From the NCBI GenBank assembly GCA_023227965.1, contig JALOCA010000017.1, positions 1 to 63,370 on the forward strand: a DNA stretch of 63,370 nucleotides. The letters are read 5' to 3'. This document shows positions 40,396 through 49,485 of this stretch, piece by piece. Made by a program: the position numbers and the translations under genes. A model generated the notes under the pieces. The model worked only from the letters and a program-made list of their open reading frames with translations. It had not been told where the DNA came from and did not search any database. The stretch is from Lentimicrobiaceae bacterium (GTDB lineage: Bacteria > Bacteroidota > Bacteroidia > Bacteroidales > JALOCA01). Position 1 is the stretch's first letter; every line of letters begins with the position of its first letter.

Positions 40396-41460
40396 ATGTC
40401 ATTTTTAAGTGTTAAGAATGTAAAAATTAAGGGAATGGCTGCTTGTGTTCCCGAAAGAGTAGAAGAAAACAAAGACTATACTCTTTTACCAAAAGAAGAA
40501 ATTGAAAAGTATATTCAAACTACAGGAGTTGAACGTCGCCATTGTGCAGTTCACGATGGTTCAATTTGTACATCTGATTTATGTCAAAAAGCAGCTGAAA
40601 AATTGATTGCCGATCTCGGTTGGGACAAGTCAGAAATTGGATTGCTAATTTTTGTTTCACATACCACCGACTATAAATTGCCTGCTACTGCCTGTGTAAT
40701 ACAAGATAAAATGGGTTTGCCAACATCTTGTTTAGCTTTTGACATAACACTTGGCTGTTCCGGTTTCCTTCTTGGTTTAGGCACCATAGGAAGTATATTA
40801 CAGTGTGGCACCATTAAAAAGGCTTTATTGATGGTGGGAAACACACAATCAGTATATGCAAGTTATGAAGACAGAAGTATGTACCTCTTACTTGGTGATG
40901 CCGGCACAGTAACAGCATTGGAATATTCTCAAGAAGATTCTGATACTATGGATTTTCATTATTTGACTGACGGCTCAGGCAGAGCTTCGGTAATTGTTCC
41001 GGATGGAGGATGCAGAAATCCAGTAAATGAAAAATCATTTATAATGGAAGATTTTGGCGATGGAATAAAACGTACACGACTTCATGAAAAAATGGATGGG
41101 GTTGAAGTATTTTCCTATGCAATGTCAAATGTTCCAAAGAGCGTATTCCAACTTAAAAAACAATTTCCTTACGACGACGAAAGCATTGATTATTTGCTAC
41201 TTCACCAAGCTAATAAATATCTATGTGAGAAATTACGGAAAAAATTAAATTTTCCCGCAGAAAAAGTACCCTACAATATTAATGAGTTTGGTAATACAAG
41301 TGGGGCAACTATTCCTCTGTTAATGGTAACAAATTTAGGAAAAAAGCTACAGGAAAACAAATTGGACTTGTTAATGACTACAATTGGGGTCGGATATTCA
41401 ATTAGTTCTGCGAGAATTAATATGGGCAAAATTATTTGCCCTGAACTTATGTATTTATAA
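40396..41460 (+). CDS. 3-oxoacyl-ACP synthase III (1)
   Basis: A 354-residue FabH-type condensing enzyme. The triad is complete: Cys121 in FDITLGCSGFLLGLG, His in YLLLHQANKYL (about 268), and Asn in NEFGNTSGATIP (about 298). These enzymes join an acyl-CoA primer to malonyl-ACP. The divergent sequence and location suggest a special primer or chain, not cellular fatty-acid synthesis. A close paralogue lies at 43304-44362. Confidence 0.88.
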   Translation: MSFLSVKNVKIKGMAACVPERVEENKDYTLLPKEEIEKYIQTTGVERRHCAVHDGSICTSDLCQKAAEKLIADLGWDKSEIGLLIFVSHTTDYKLPATACVIQDKMGLPTSCLAFDITLGCSGFLLGLGTIGSILQCGTIKKALLMVGNTQSVYASYEDRSMYLLLGDAGTVTALEYSQEDSDTMDFHYLTDGSGRASVIVPDGGCRNPVNEKSFIMEDFGDGIKRTRLHEKMDGVEVFSYAMSNVPKSVFQLKKQFPYDDESIDYLLLHQANKYLCEKLRKKLNFPAEKVPYNINEFGNTSGATIPLLMVTNLGKKLQENKLDLLMTTIGVGYSISSARINMGKIICPELMYL

Positions 41461-41470
41461 TTTTTTTATT

Positions 41471-42220
41471 ATGTTTAATCCTTTTTCGCTAAACGGTAAA
41501 ATAATTCTTGTTACCGGTGCTTCTTCTGGTATAGGAGAAAGCATAGCTATTGAAAGCTCTAAAATGGGTGCGGATATTATTATAACCGGACGAAATGCCG
41601 AAAGGTTAAATGCAACTTTTAGCCAATTGTCAGGTATAAATAATGCTCAGATAATTAGTGATTTAACAAAATCAGAAGATATTGATTCATTAATCGGACA
41701 ATTACCACCTTTGGATGGACTTGTATTAAATGCAGGTATTTTGAAAACAATGCCTGTTAAAAACGTTACAAATTCAGCAATTTCTGAAGTTTTTAATACT
41801 AACATAATTTCATCAATTCAATTAGTACAAAAACTCTTGAAAATCAAAAAAATCAAAAAAAACGCCTCAATTGTTTTTATTTCATCAATATCTTCTTTTA
41901 GTGTAAAAATTGGGAACTCTTTATACTCTGCTACTAAAGGAGCTATCAACTCTTTTATGAAAGTTTTAGCTCTTGAATTAGCTCCTCAAAAAATAACTGT
42001 AAATAGCATTCAACCAGGATTTATAAAAACTCGAGCTTTGAGTAGTGGTATTATTACAGATGAACAACTTGAAGAACATTTTAAAATTTATCCCCTCGGA
42101 ATTGGAAAACCCTCTGATATAGCTTATGCTTGCATTTATCTTTTATCGGATGCCGCAGAATGGGTTACCGGCAGTATTTTTACAATTGATGGTGGGGTTA
42201 CAACTAATGGTGGACATTAA
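41471..42220 (+). CDS. SDR family oxidoreductase, FabG-like (1)
   Basis: A 249-residue short-chain dehydrogenase starting at the ATG at 41471 (MFNPFSLNGKIILVTGASSGIG). Cofactor motif TGASSGIG, NAG motif in LVLNAG, catalytic Ser in FISSISSF and Tyr-x3-Lys in LYSATKGA, and C-terminal WVTGSIFTIDGG are all present. It most likely reduces the 3-ketoacyl-ACP made by the KASIII. It is a clear paralogue of the SDR at 46939-47694, sharing NPFSL, GASSGIG and ITGRN.ERLN.TF. Confidence 0.88.
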   Translation: MFNPFSLNGKIILVTGASSGIGESIAIESSKMGADIIITGRNAERLNATFSQLSGINNAQIISDLTKSEDIDSLIGQLPPLDGLVLNAGILKTMPVKNVTNSAISEVFNTNIISSIQLVQKLLKIKKIKKNASIVFISSISSFSVKIGNSLYSATKGAINSFMKVLALELAPQKITVNSIQPGFIKTRALSSGIITDEQLEEHFKIYPLGIGKPSDIAYACIYLLSDAAEWVTGSIFTIDGGVTTNGGH

Positions 42221-42230
42221 AATATTATAT

Positions 42231-42863
42231 ATGAAAAATTTAATAATAATCGGAGCTGGCAATTTTGCAAAAATCGTTTACGAATACGCATTACTTTCAC
42301 CAGACTACAATTCAAAATGGAATATAAAAGGATTTCTTGACCCTAATATTGATTCCATGAAAAATGAATTAAATTATCCCAATGTAATTTCAACGGTTGA
42401 TGATTATCAAGTACAAAAAGACGACCTCTTTATTTGTTCATTTGTTAATCCTGTTGATAGGGTAAAAAGTATTGAAACAATTTCCGGTAAAGGAGGAAAA
42501 TTTATCAGTTTAATACATTTCACAGCCAATATAAACAGAACATCAGTTCTGGGTGAAGGTGCGTTTATCGGAGCTTTTACAACGCTATCTGTTAATACTC
42601 AAATAGGAAATCATGTTATTATTCAAGATCATTGTAATATTGGACATGATTCAAGTGTAGGAGACTATTCTCATTTGTATGTTGGTAATATTATTTGTGG
42701 AAAGAATGAAGTCGGAAATCAGGTATCAATTTTCACAGGTTCTACCATTTATCCAAAAATAAAAATCGGTGATAATTCTACTGTCGGTGCAGGAAGTGTA
42801 GTGATGAGAAGCGTTAAAAAAGATATGACTGTAATTGGTAATCCAGCAAAGATATTGGAATAA
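42231..42863 (+). CDS. NeuD-like sugar O/N-acyltransferase
   Basis: A 210-residue protein starting at 42231 (MKNLIIIGAGNFAKIVYEYAL). It has an N-terminal nucleotide-sugar-binding Rossmann-like domain followed by left-handed beta-helix hexapeptide repeats (GAFIGAFTTLSVNTQIGNHVIIQDHCNIGHDSSVGDYSHLYVGNIICG, IGDNSTVGAGSVVMRSV) and the ending VIGNPAKILE. This is the NeuD/PglD family that acylates sugar nucleotides. Placed within the ACP module, it is the best candidate to move the acyl group onto the sugar amine. Confidence 0.85.
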   Translation: MKNLIIIGAGNFAKIVYEYALLSPDYNSKWNIKGFLDPNIDSMKNELNYPNVISTVDDYQVQKDDLFICSFVNPVDRVKSIETISGKGGKFISLIHFTANINRTSVLGEGAFIGAFTTLSVNTQIGNHVIIQDHCNIGHDSSVGDYSHLYVGNIICGKNEVGNQVSIFTGSTIYPKIKIGDNSTVGAGSVVMRSVKKDMTVIGNPAKILE

Positions 42864-42878
42864 TCTGATTTGCGAATT

Positions 42879-43283
42879 ATGTTGAAAGTTGGAGATTCTA
42901 CAACTGAAAAAGTTGTTTTTAGCAAAGATGAGGTAATAGCTTTCGTAAAGTTGATAGGCGACCCAAATCCCGTTCATTTAGACGAAGAATATGCCAAAAA
43001 TTCTTATTTTAAACGTTTAGCTGTTCAAGGGATGCATGCTGCTTCAACTTTTTCACGAGTCATTGGTGAAAGATTCCCAGGCGAAGCAAGTATAAACATT
43101 TATAGAGAATTCACTTTTATTCGCCCCATTTATATCAATGAAGAATATATAATGACATTTAAAGTCGTGAATGTTAATACAGAAACACATGTAGGAACTA
43201 TTAAATGCCGTTTTATAAATGCTCAGGGAAAGATATGCATTGATTGTCTGACAAGGATCAAAAACCCGATACAATTTATTTAA
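42879..43283 (+). CDS. MaoC-like (R)-hydratase/dehydratase
   Basis: A 134-residue single hot-dog domain starting at the ATG at 42879. The catalytic pair is visible in GDPNPVHLDEEYAKNSYFKRLAVQGMHAAS (Asp28, His33). Such enzymes interconvert 3-hydroxyacyl and 2-enoyl thioesters. With the KASIII and SDR it would allow dehydration after ketoreduction, and no enoyl reductase is present, so the product could be 2-enoyl or 3-hydroxyacyl. Confidence 0.85.
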   Translation: MLKVGDSTTEKVVFSKDEVIAFVKLIGDPNPVHLDEEYAKNSYFKRLAVQGMHAASTFSRVIGERFPGEASINIYREFTFIRPIYINEEYIMTFKVVNVNTETHVGTIKCRFINAQGKICIDCLTRIKNPIQFI

Positions 43284-43303
43284 TTATTGATTTTAACTAT
43301 TAT

Positions 43304-44362
43304 ATGGCTTTTTTAGAAATAAAGAATGTTGCACTTAGAGGTGTTGCAGCCTGCGTTCCGGCAAAAACAATTCGAACTGAAAATCTCCCCATTTTCAAAA
43401 ATGATGAAGCTGAAAAATTCATTAAAACAACAGGGATAGAAAGTAGAAGAATCGGAGGTGATGGAGTTTGTACATCCGATCTTTGTTTTACCGCAGCCGA
43501 AAAATTGATTAAAGAGCTTAACTGGAATAAGTCAGAAATTGATGCACTAATATTTGTATCTAATACACCAGATTACAGATCTCCTGCAACCTCCTGCATT
43601 CTTCAGGATAAGCTCAAACTTCCAACATCTTGTTTTACTTTCGATATTTCAGCAGTATGTGCCGGATTTATTCAGGGTCTTACGGTAATTTCCAGTATTC
43701 TTTCTTCAGGAACAATAAAAAAGGCATTGCTCCTTGTCGGTGATACAAATTCACTTACCTCTTCACCCGAAGATAAATCAAGATATCCTTTGCTGGGAGA
43801 TGCCGGAACAGCTACAGCCTGGGAATACGATAAAAAAGCAGAGAAAATATACAGCAATTTATTGTCAGATGGCTCATGTTATGAATTTGTTATAAGTCCC
43901 GACAGCGGTTTTCGTCATTTTGTTACACCCGAATCATTTATTATTAAAGAAAATGAAGATGGCATCAGACGTGCCCCAATACATGGAATCATGAATGGTA
44001 TGGAAGTATTTTCTTTTGCTATTTCAGAATGTCCAAAGGCAATTAAATCACTTTGCGAACATTACAATATTAATATTCATTCAGAAGTTGACTTTTATTT
44101 ATTTCATCAGGCTAATATGAAAATAAATTCAACAATAGGAAAAAAATTGAAACTCGAAGAAAAAAAAATACCCTCTAATATTCAATGGTTTGGAAACACA
44201 AGTTGTGCAGCTATTCCCTTATTGATGGTAACAAATATCAGAGAAGATATCAGTAAGAAACCTCTTTCACTTCTATTGTGCGCCATAGGAGCCGGCTTTG
44301 TTTGGTCAAGTGCATATATTAAAACAAACAATATCGTTTGTCCCGAATTATTAGAGTTATAA
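43304..44362 (+). CDS. 3-oxoacyl-ACP synthase III (2)
   Basis: A 352-residue FabH-type enzyme starting at the ATG at 43304 (MAFLEIKNVALRGVAACVP). The triad is Cys119 in FDISAVCAGFIQGL, His in FYLFHQANMKIN, and Asn in FGNTSCAAIP. It is a paralogue of the 40396 enzyme, sharing the same opening, CTSDLC and ATSC.LQDKL blocks. Two KASIII copies could use different primers or perform two successive extensions. Confidence 0.87.
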   Translation: MAFLEIKNVALRGVAACVPAKTIRTENLPIFKNDEAEKFIKTTGIESRRIGGDGVCTSDLCFTAAEKLIKELNWNKSEIDALIFVSNTPDYRSPATSCILQDKLKLPTSCFTFDISAVCAGFIQGLTVISSILSSGTIKKALLLVGDTNSLTSSPEDKSRYPLLGDAGTATAWEYDKKAEKIYSNLLSDGSCYEFVISPDSGFRHFVTPESFIIKENEDGIRRAPIHGIMNGMEVFSFAISECPKAIKSLCEHYNINIHSEVDFYLFHQANMKINSTIGKKLKLEEKKIPSNIQWFGNTSCAAIPLLMVTNIREDISKKPLSLLLCAIGAGFVWSSAYIKTNNIVCPELLEL

Positions 44363-44382
44363 AAAATACAGTAGTACTTTAA

Positions 44383-45837
44383 ATGTCCAAAAAAACAATA
44401 AAACAACAAACAATATCCGGAATGTTATGGAGCAGTATCCAACGATTTGGTTCAATGGGTATTTCCTTCATTGCAAATTTGATTCTTGCAAGAATACTAT
44501 CCCCCGAAGACTTTGGTTGCATTGGGATTTTAACAGTTTTTATCGCAATAGCCGGTATTTTTGTTGATTCGGGTTTTGGAGCAGCTCTAATTCAAAAGAA
44601 AAATCCCTCTCAGGAAGATTATTCAACAATTTTTTATCTAAATCTTACTATTTCTGTTATTTTATACTTAATTCTTTTCTATTGCGCCCCAGCTATTGCC
44701 CGATTTTATGAAATTCCTTCCCTGAGTAATTTATTAAAAGTATTGAGTATTATTTTATTTCTCAATTCCTTTTCAATAATACAAGATAATCAATTACGCA
44801 AACAGCTAAATTTCAGATTATTATCCATTGTTTATTTGGTATCTGCAATAATTGGTGCAGTATGCGGAATTGCTTCTGCTTACTTAGGATATGGCGTATG
44901 GAGTTTGGTAATTAACGGTTTGGTAAATGCTTTCTTTAGAAGTGTTTTATTATGGGGATTTAGCAAATGGTATCCTTTATTTGTGTTTAGCAAACAATCT
45001 ATGAAGGAATTATTTGCTTTTGGTGGTTTCATTTTTGCCAATAGTCTTGTTTATACACTACGTAATAATATTCAAGCTCTTATAATCGGAAAACTTTTCT
45101 TATCGCGTGATTTAGGGTTTTATGTACAAGCAAGAAAATTAGAAGAAATACCGACAAATAGTATATCAGGTATTATTCAGCAAGTAACTTTCCCAGTTTA
45201 CTCAAAAATTCAAGATGATAAAGAAAAATTAAAGTTTGCACAACAAAAAAGCGTAAAATCATTAGCTTATATATGCTTTCCAATTTATGTTCTACTAATA
45301 GTAATTGCAAATTCATTATTTGAATTATTATTTACCACAAAATGGTTAGAATCAGTACCATACTTTCAAATATTGTGTATAGGAGCTTTTGCATATAGTC
45401 TGTTAAATGTAAATGCAAGTATTGTAACTGCTTCCGGTAAAAGTGCTTTATTTTTTAAATGGAATTTAATTACATCTATACTTATTTTCATTTTAATTGG
45501 AATTGGTTCATTCTTTGGAATTAAAGGTTTGCTTTATGCTACTGTTTTAGGAGCATGGTTTCTTTATTACATTAATGTATGGTTAGCGTCTATGTATACA
45601 AAATATACATTTTTAGAACAATTGAAAGATTTGTTTCCTATGTTAGCACTTTCTATCATTATTGGTGTTGCAACTTGGTTTTTGGGAAAATATTTAAGCA
45701 TCAATTATATAATTGTTCTTTTTATCCAAATAATTATTTTTGTAACTTCTTATTTAGGACTATCATATTTTTTAAAAATTGAAGCTTTTTTCTCTTTTTT
45801 ATCAATAATCAAAGATTTCATTAAGCAATCAAAATAA
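44383..45837 (+). CDS. Wzx-type polysaccharide flippase
   Basis: A 484-residue integral membrane protein with about 14 helices, of the MATE/MOP polysaccharide transporter family. It begins KKTIKQQTISGMLWSSIQRFGSMGISFIANLILARILSPEDFGCIGILTVFIAIAGIFVDSGFGAALIQKK, the family opening, and keeps the MOP halves. It flips undecaprenyl-linked repeat units across the inner membrane for assembly. It is placed between the two parts of the acyl module. Confidence 0.9.
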   Translation: MSKKTIKQQTISGMLWSSIQRFGSMGISFIANLILARILSPEDFGCIGILTVFIAIAGIFVDSGFGAALIQKKNPSQEDYSTIFYLNLTISVILYLILFYCAPAIARFYEIPSLSNLLKVLSIILFLNSFSIIQDNQLRKQLNFRLLSIVYLVSAIIGAVCGIASAYLGYGVWSLVINGLVNAFFRSVLLWGFSKWYPLFVFSKQSMKELFAFGGFIFANSLVYTLRNNIQALIIGKLFLSRDLGFYVQARKLEEIPTNSISGIIQQVTFPVYSKIQDDKEKLKFAQQKSVKSLAYICFPIYVLLIVIANSLFELLFTTKWLESVPYFQILCIGAFAYSLLNVNASIVTASGKSALFFKWNLITSILIFILIGIGSFFGIKGLLYATVLGAWFLYYINVWLASMYTKYTFLEQLKDLFPMLALSIIIGVATWFLGKYLSINYIIVLFIQIIIFVTSYLGLSYFLKIEAFFSFLSIIKDFIKQSK

Positions 45838-45860
45838 ATTTATTTTATTTATTTATAATA

Positions 45861-46673
45861 TTGAAAACATTTAGAGAATATATTAAAAAAAAATTTAGAA
45901 TAATTCTTGTAATTAGAAAATTTCTTTTAGAATTTATTCATATAAATTGGACAAAAACTTTATATTTAAATTTTAAATTTTTCAAATTTAAAATTGCCAT
46001 AAAACTTCCGGTTATTGTTTATGGTAAATTGAAATTTCGTACAGCTAAAGGCGCAAAAATAATTTTAACTGTTCCGGCAAAACGCGGCCTTCTTAAAATA
46101 GGTGAAAAATTTGAAATATTTTGGTTTAATTTATATGGTTCATCTCAATTTATCTTAAAGGGTAGCTTTTATGTTAATGGAGAAATTTGGATAGGAAAAG
46201 CTATTGCAATTTATGTTGCTAAAGGTGCAGAATTAAAAATGGGAAATTTGACTTTAGGCAGCTTGAGTACTATAAGTTGCAGTAATAGTATTATTATTGG
46301 TAATTCCTGCCAGATTGGTGCTAAAACTTCAATAACCGACTCAAACAACCATTTTTTTAAAGATTTAAGTTCTGGTCAAATTCATCGTATTGAAAAAGAA
46401 GTAATTATTGGAAATTTTAATTTCATTGGTGCTTATTCATTAATTATGCCAGGTACTATTACTCCTGATAGAATTACTATTGCAAAAGGAAGTTTGAGTA
46501 ACAAGGATTATACAAAAATAGTACAGGAAAATTCTATAATTGGGGGTGTTCCTGCAAAGCTTATTAAAACTGATATTGTTCGTATTTTCGATTGGAATAA
46601 AGAAGCAAAAATTAATAAATATTTTAGAGAAACTGATTCAGATGTATATATTGACACAGATGATATTATCTGA
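45861..46673 (+). CDS. Hexapeptide-repeat acyltransferase
   Basis: A 270-residue protein using a TTG start (MKTFREYIKKKFRIIL), since no ATG precedes the conserved part. The N-terminal 45 residues are basic and hydrophobic. From about 60 onward it has left-handed beta-helix repeats (IWIGKAIAIYVAKGAELKMGNLTLGSLSTISCSNSIIIGNSCQIGAKTSITDSNNHFFK...VIIGNFNFIGAYSLIMPGT). It resembles maltose/galactoside O-acetyltransferase-type enzymes in polysaccharide loci. The acceptor is unknown. Confidence 0.75.
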   Translation: MKTFREYIKKKFRIILVIRKFLLEFIHINWTKTLYLNFKFFKFKIAIKLPVIVYGKLKFRTAKGAKIILTVPAKRGLLKIGEKFEIFWFNLYGSSQFILKGSFYVNGEIWIGKAIAIYVAKGAELKMGNLTLGSLSTISCSNSIIIGNSCQIGAKTSITDSNNHFFKDLSSGQIHRIEKEVIIGNFNFIGAYSLIMPGTITPDRITIAKGSLSNKDYTKIVQENSIIGGVPAKLIKTDIVRIFDWNKEAKINKYFRETDSDVYIDTDDII

Positions 46674-46938
46674 AATCTTAAAAAAACAGAATAAACTATT
46701 AAAATTATTATTTTATTTAAATTTAAAGAATTAATACAATATTTTCTTATGATTTTCATCTTAAATATTATTAACACACTGACTTATTGTTAACATTTTT
46801 TTTCTAACTTTTTTCAATTCAAATTTTTATACTGTTAAATTATTCAAAATAAAATTTATTATTATATTAAATTTTTCAAGTTTATAATTGGCATTTTCCC
46901 AAATATTTATTTATTTGCATTAATTTATCCACCTCTAT

Positions 46939-47694
46939 ATGGAATACAACCCCTTTTCCTTACTTAATAAAACTATTCTGGTTACAGGAGCCTCATCTGG
47001 CATTGGCCAAACTGCGGCTATTGAGTGCTCAAAAGCAGGAGCTAAGTTGATAATTACCGGTAGAAATAATGAACGGTTGAATGAAACTTTTAATTCATTA
47101 GAAGGTAGTGGACATCAACAAATTATTGCTGATATTTCTATAACCGAAGAAATTGATAAAATAGTTAGCTTTGTTCCCGCTTTAGATGGAGCCGTTAGCT
47201 GTGCTGGAACTGCAAAATTTGTTATGACTCCTTTCATTAACGAAAAGGAATTGACAGATACATTGAGAATTAATACAATAACCCCAATTTTATTAACTCA
47301 GAAGCTTGTTAAAATGAAAAAGTTTAACAGGCCGGCTTCAATCGTCTATATATCATCTGTATCTGGGAATGAGGTTTCTACCATAGGTCTAAGCATGTAT
47401 GGAACTTCTAAAAGTGGTTTAAGTGCTTTTATGCGACATGCAGCTCTCGATCTTGCCCCAAAAGAAATAAGATGTAATTGCGTAAATCTGTCAAGAGTAT
47501 TTACAAAAATGATAGCTTCAGGAGTTATGTCAGATGAAGAACAAATTAAGAAAGATCTTTTGGATTACCCCCTGAAAAGATATGGCAAACCCGAAGAAAT
47601 AGCTTACGGAATTATTTATTTGCTTTCAGATGCTAGCGCTTGGGTTACAGGCACTTCTCTTTTAATTGATGGTGGTTTTTCATTAAAAAGATAG
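46939..47694 (+). CDS. SDR family oxidoreductase, FabG-like (2)
   Basis: A 251-residue short-chain dehydrogenase. Motifs: TGASSGIGQTAAIECSKAGAKLIITGRN, CAG in AVSCAGTAKF (replacing NAG), Ser in YISSVSGNEV, Tyr-x3-Lys in MYGTSKSGLSAFM, and WVTGTSLLIDGG. It is a paralogue of the 41471 enzyme, so the module holds two ketoreductase copies. The 265 AT-rich bases before it hold no gene. Confidence 0.87.
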   Translation: MEYNPFSLLNKTILVTGASSGIGQTAAIECSKAGAKLIITGRNNERLNETFNSLEGSGHQQIIADISITEEIDKIVSFVPALDGAVSCAGTAKFVMTPFINEKELTDTLRINTITPILLTQKLVKMKKFNRPASIVYISSVSGNEVSTIGLSMYGTSKSGLSAFMRHAALDLAPKEIRCNCVNLSRVFTKMIASGVMSDEEQIKKDLLDYPLKRYGKPEEIAYGIIYLLSDASAWVTGTSLLIDGGFSLKR

Positions 47695-47704
47695 TTTTAC
47701 TTTT

Positions 47705-48391
47705 ATGATACAAATCGAAAGAATCATAAATCGTCCGGTTTCATCAAATTGTTATGTAATTTCAATTGAAAATTCTAAATCGTGTATTATCGTTGATCCT
47801 GGAACAGAAGACTGTAAAGAGTTATTTGAATTTTTAAAGATTAAAAGCTTATACCCTGATTACATTGTTTTTACTCATGAACATGTTGACCATATTATTG
47901 GGACTGAAAATATACAAAAGCATTACCGTGCAAAAATCATTTGCTCGTCCAGTTGTGGGGTTGCAATGCAGTCATCAAAATTCAATCTTACAAGAATGAC
48001 AGAACAATGGGACGAAAGATCATCAATGCCAGAAGCAGATATAGTTCTTGAAGATATTTGTTACCATTTAACCTGGAATGGATGTAATATTCAATTTTAT
48101 AAAGCAGAAGGCCACAGCAAGGGTTCAATTTATTTTACAATTGACAACAATTTATTTATTGGAGATACAATAATTAAAGGTTTTCGAACAACAACTGTAT
48201 TGCCCGGTGCTTCTAAAGAAAATCTGATAATAACATTAAACAAAATCCTGCAACAATTCGATTTTTCAAAAACATTGGTATATTCAGGACATTACGATCC
48301 TTTTTTCTTATCTGAAGTTATAGATGAAATAGATAAACAGATTAGTTTTTTTAAAAATAAAATTTTACAAAACAGAAATATTAGTTTATGA
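47705..48391 (+). CDS. Metallo-beta-lactamase-fold hydrolase
   Basis: A 228-residue enzyme with the motif THEHVDHIIG (His58, His60, Asp62, His63), further metal ligands in EGHSKGSIYF, GDTIIKG and YSGHYDP. The fold covers glyoxalase-II-like thioesterases. Being next to an ACP system, it may release or edit acyl thioesters, which is inference. It overlaps the aminotransferase gene by four bases, so it is co-expressed. Confidence 0.85.
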   Translation: MIQIERIINRPVSSNCYVISIENSKSCIIVDPGTEDCKELFEFLKIKSLYPDYIVFTHEHVDHIIGTENIQKHYRAKIICSSSCGVAMQSSKFNLTRMTEQWDERSSMPEADIVLEDICYHLTWNGCNIQFYKAEGHSKGSIYFTIDNNLFIGDTIIKGFRTTTVLPGASKENLIITLNKILQQFDFSKTLVYSGHYDPFFLSEVIDEIDKQISFFKNKILQNRNISL

Positions 48392-49485
48392 TAAAGTTTC
48401 TTGATTTACAAAAAATCACAACAAAATATTCTAAGGAAATACATGATGCCGTACAAAAAATAATTGATTCCGGTTGGTATCTGCAGGGAGAAGCAAACCG
48501 TAGTTTCGAATCAAACTATGCCAATTATATAGACACCCGACATTGTGTAGGCGTAGCCAATGGATTGGATGCTCTGCGATTAATCCTCCGTGCCTATATG
48601 GAAATGGGTTTTATGAATGAAGGCGACGAGGTAATCGTACCTGCAAATACCTATATCGCTTCAATTTTGGCAATTACAGATAATCGTTTGATTCCAATAT
48701 TGGTAGAGCCAAAAATTGAGACTTATGAAATTGATGACTCAAAGATTGAGCAGGCAATAACAAGCAAGACAAAAGCAATTATGATAGTTCATTTGTATGG
48801 ACAATGTGCTTACACTAATAAAATTGGAGAAATATGCAAGAAATACAATCTCAGATTGATTGAAGATAATGCGCAGGCTCATGGATGTATGTTTGGAGAC
48901 AGAAGAACAGGCTCATTGGGCAATGCTGCAGGTCATAGTTTTTATCCAGGAAAAAATCTTGGTGCATTTGGAGATGCAGGAGCAATAACTACTGATGATG
49001 ATCAATTAGCAGACGTAGTAAGAACTTTGGCAAACTATGGCTCCCATAAGAAATATGTTTTTGAATATTGTGGTTTAAACAGTCGTTTGGATGAAATTCA
49101 GGCTGCAGTTCTTGATGTGAAACTTCGGCATCTTGATACAGACAACAATGTACGAAGGGAAGTAGCTAAGTATTATATTGATAACATCACAAATCAGCAC
49201 ATAACCCTACCCTACATTAAAAACTGGAACGAACATGTATTTCATATTTTCCCTATCCTTTGCAAAAAAAGGAATAAATTACAAAGTTACCTGGCGGAAA
49301 ACAACATTCAAACTTTGATTCATTACCCTATCCCTCCTCATAAACAGAAATGTTACAGCGATTGGAATCAACTTTCGTATCCTATCACGGAATTAATTCA
49401 CAATGAAGAATTAAGCCTTCCGATAAGTCAAGTAATGATTATACAAGATTTTGAAAAAATAATTGAAATTATTAATAAATTCTGA
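48388..49485 (+). CDS. DegT/DnrJ/EryC1/StrS sugar aminotransferase
   Basis: A 365-residue PLP-dependent enzyme. The PLP lysine Lys189 is in AGHSFYPGKNLGAFGDAGAI; Asp160 is in LRLIEDNAQAHG. The opening IKFLDLQKITTKYSKEIHDAVQKIIDSGWYLQGE is typical of FdtB/QdtB-like enzymes that aminate the 3-keto sugar made by the cupin isomerases. It should therefore make the 3-amino sugar on which the acyl chain is placed. Confidence 0.9.
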   Translation: MIKFLDLQKITTKYSKEIHDAVQKIIDSGWYLQGEANRSFESNYANYIDTRHCVGVANGLDALRLILRAYMEMGFMNEGDEVIVPANTYIASILAITDNRLIPILVEPKIETYEIDDSKIEQAITSKTKAIMIVHLYGQCAYTNKIGEICKKYNLRLIEDNAQAHGCMFGDRRTGSLGNAAGHSFYPGKNLGAFGDAGAITTDDDQLADVVRTLANYGSHKKYVFEYCGLNSRLDEIQAAVLDVKLRHLDTDNNVRREVAKYYIDNITNQHITLPYIKNWNEHVFHIFPILCKKRNKLQSYLAENNIQTLIHYPIPPHKQKCYSDWNQLSYPITELIHNEELSLPISQVMIIQDFEKIIEIINKF

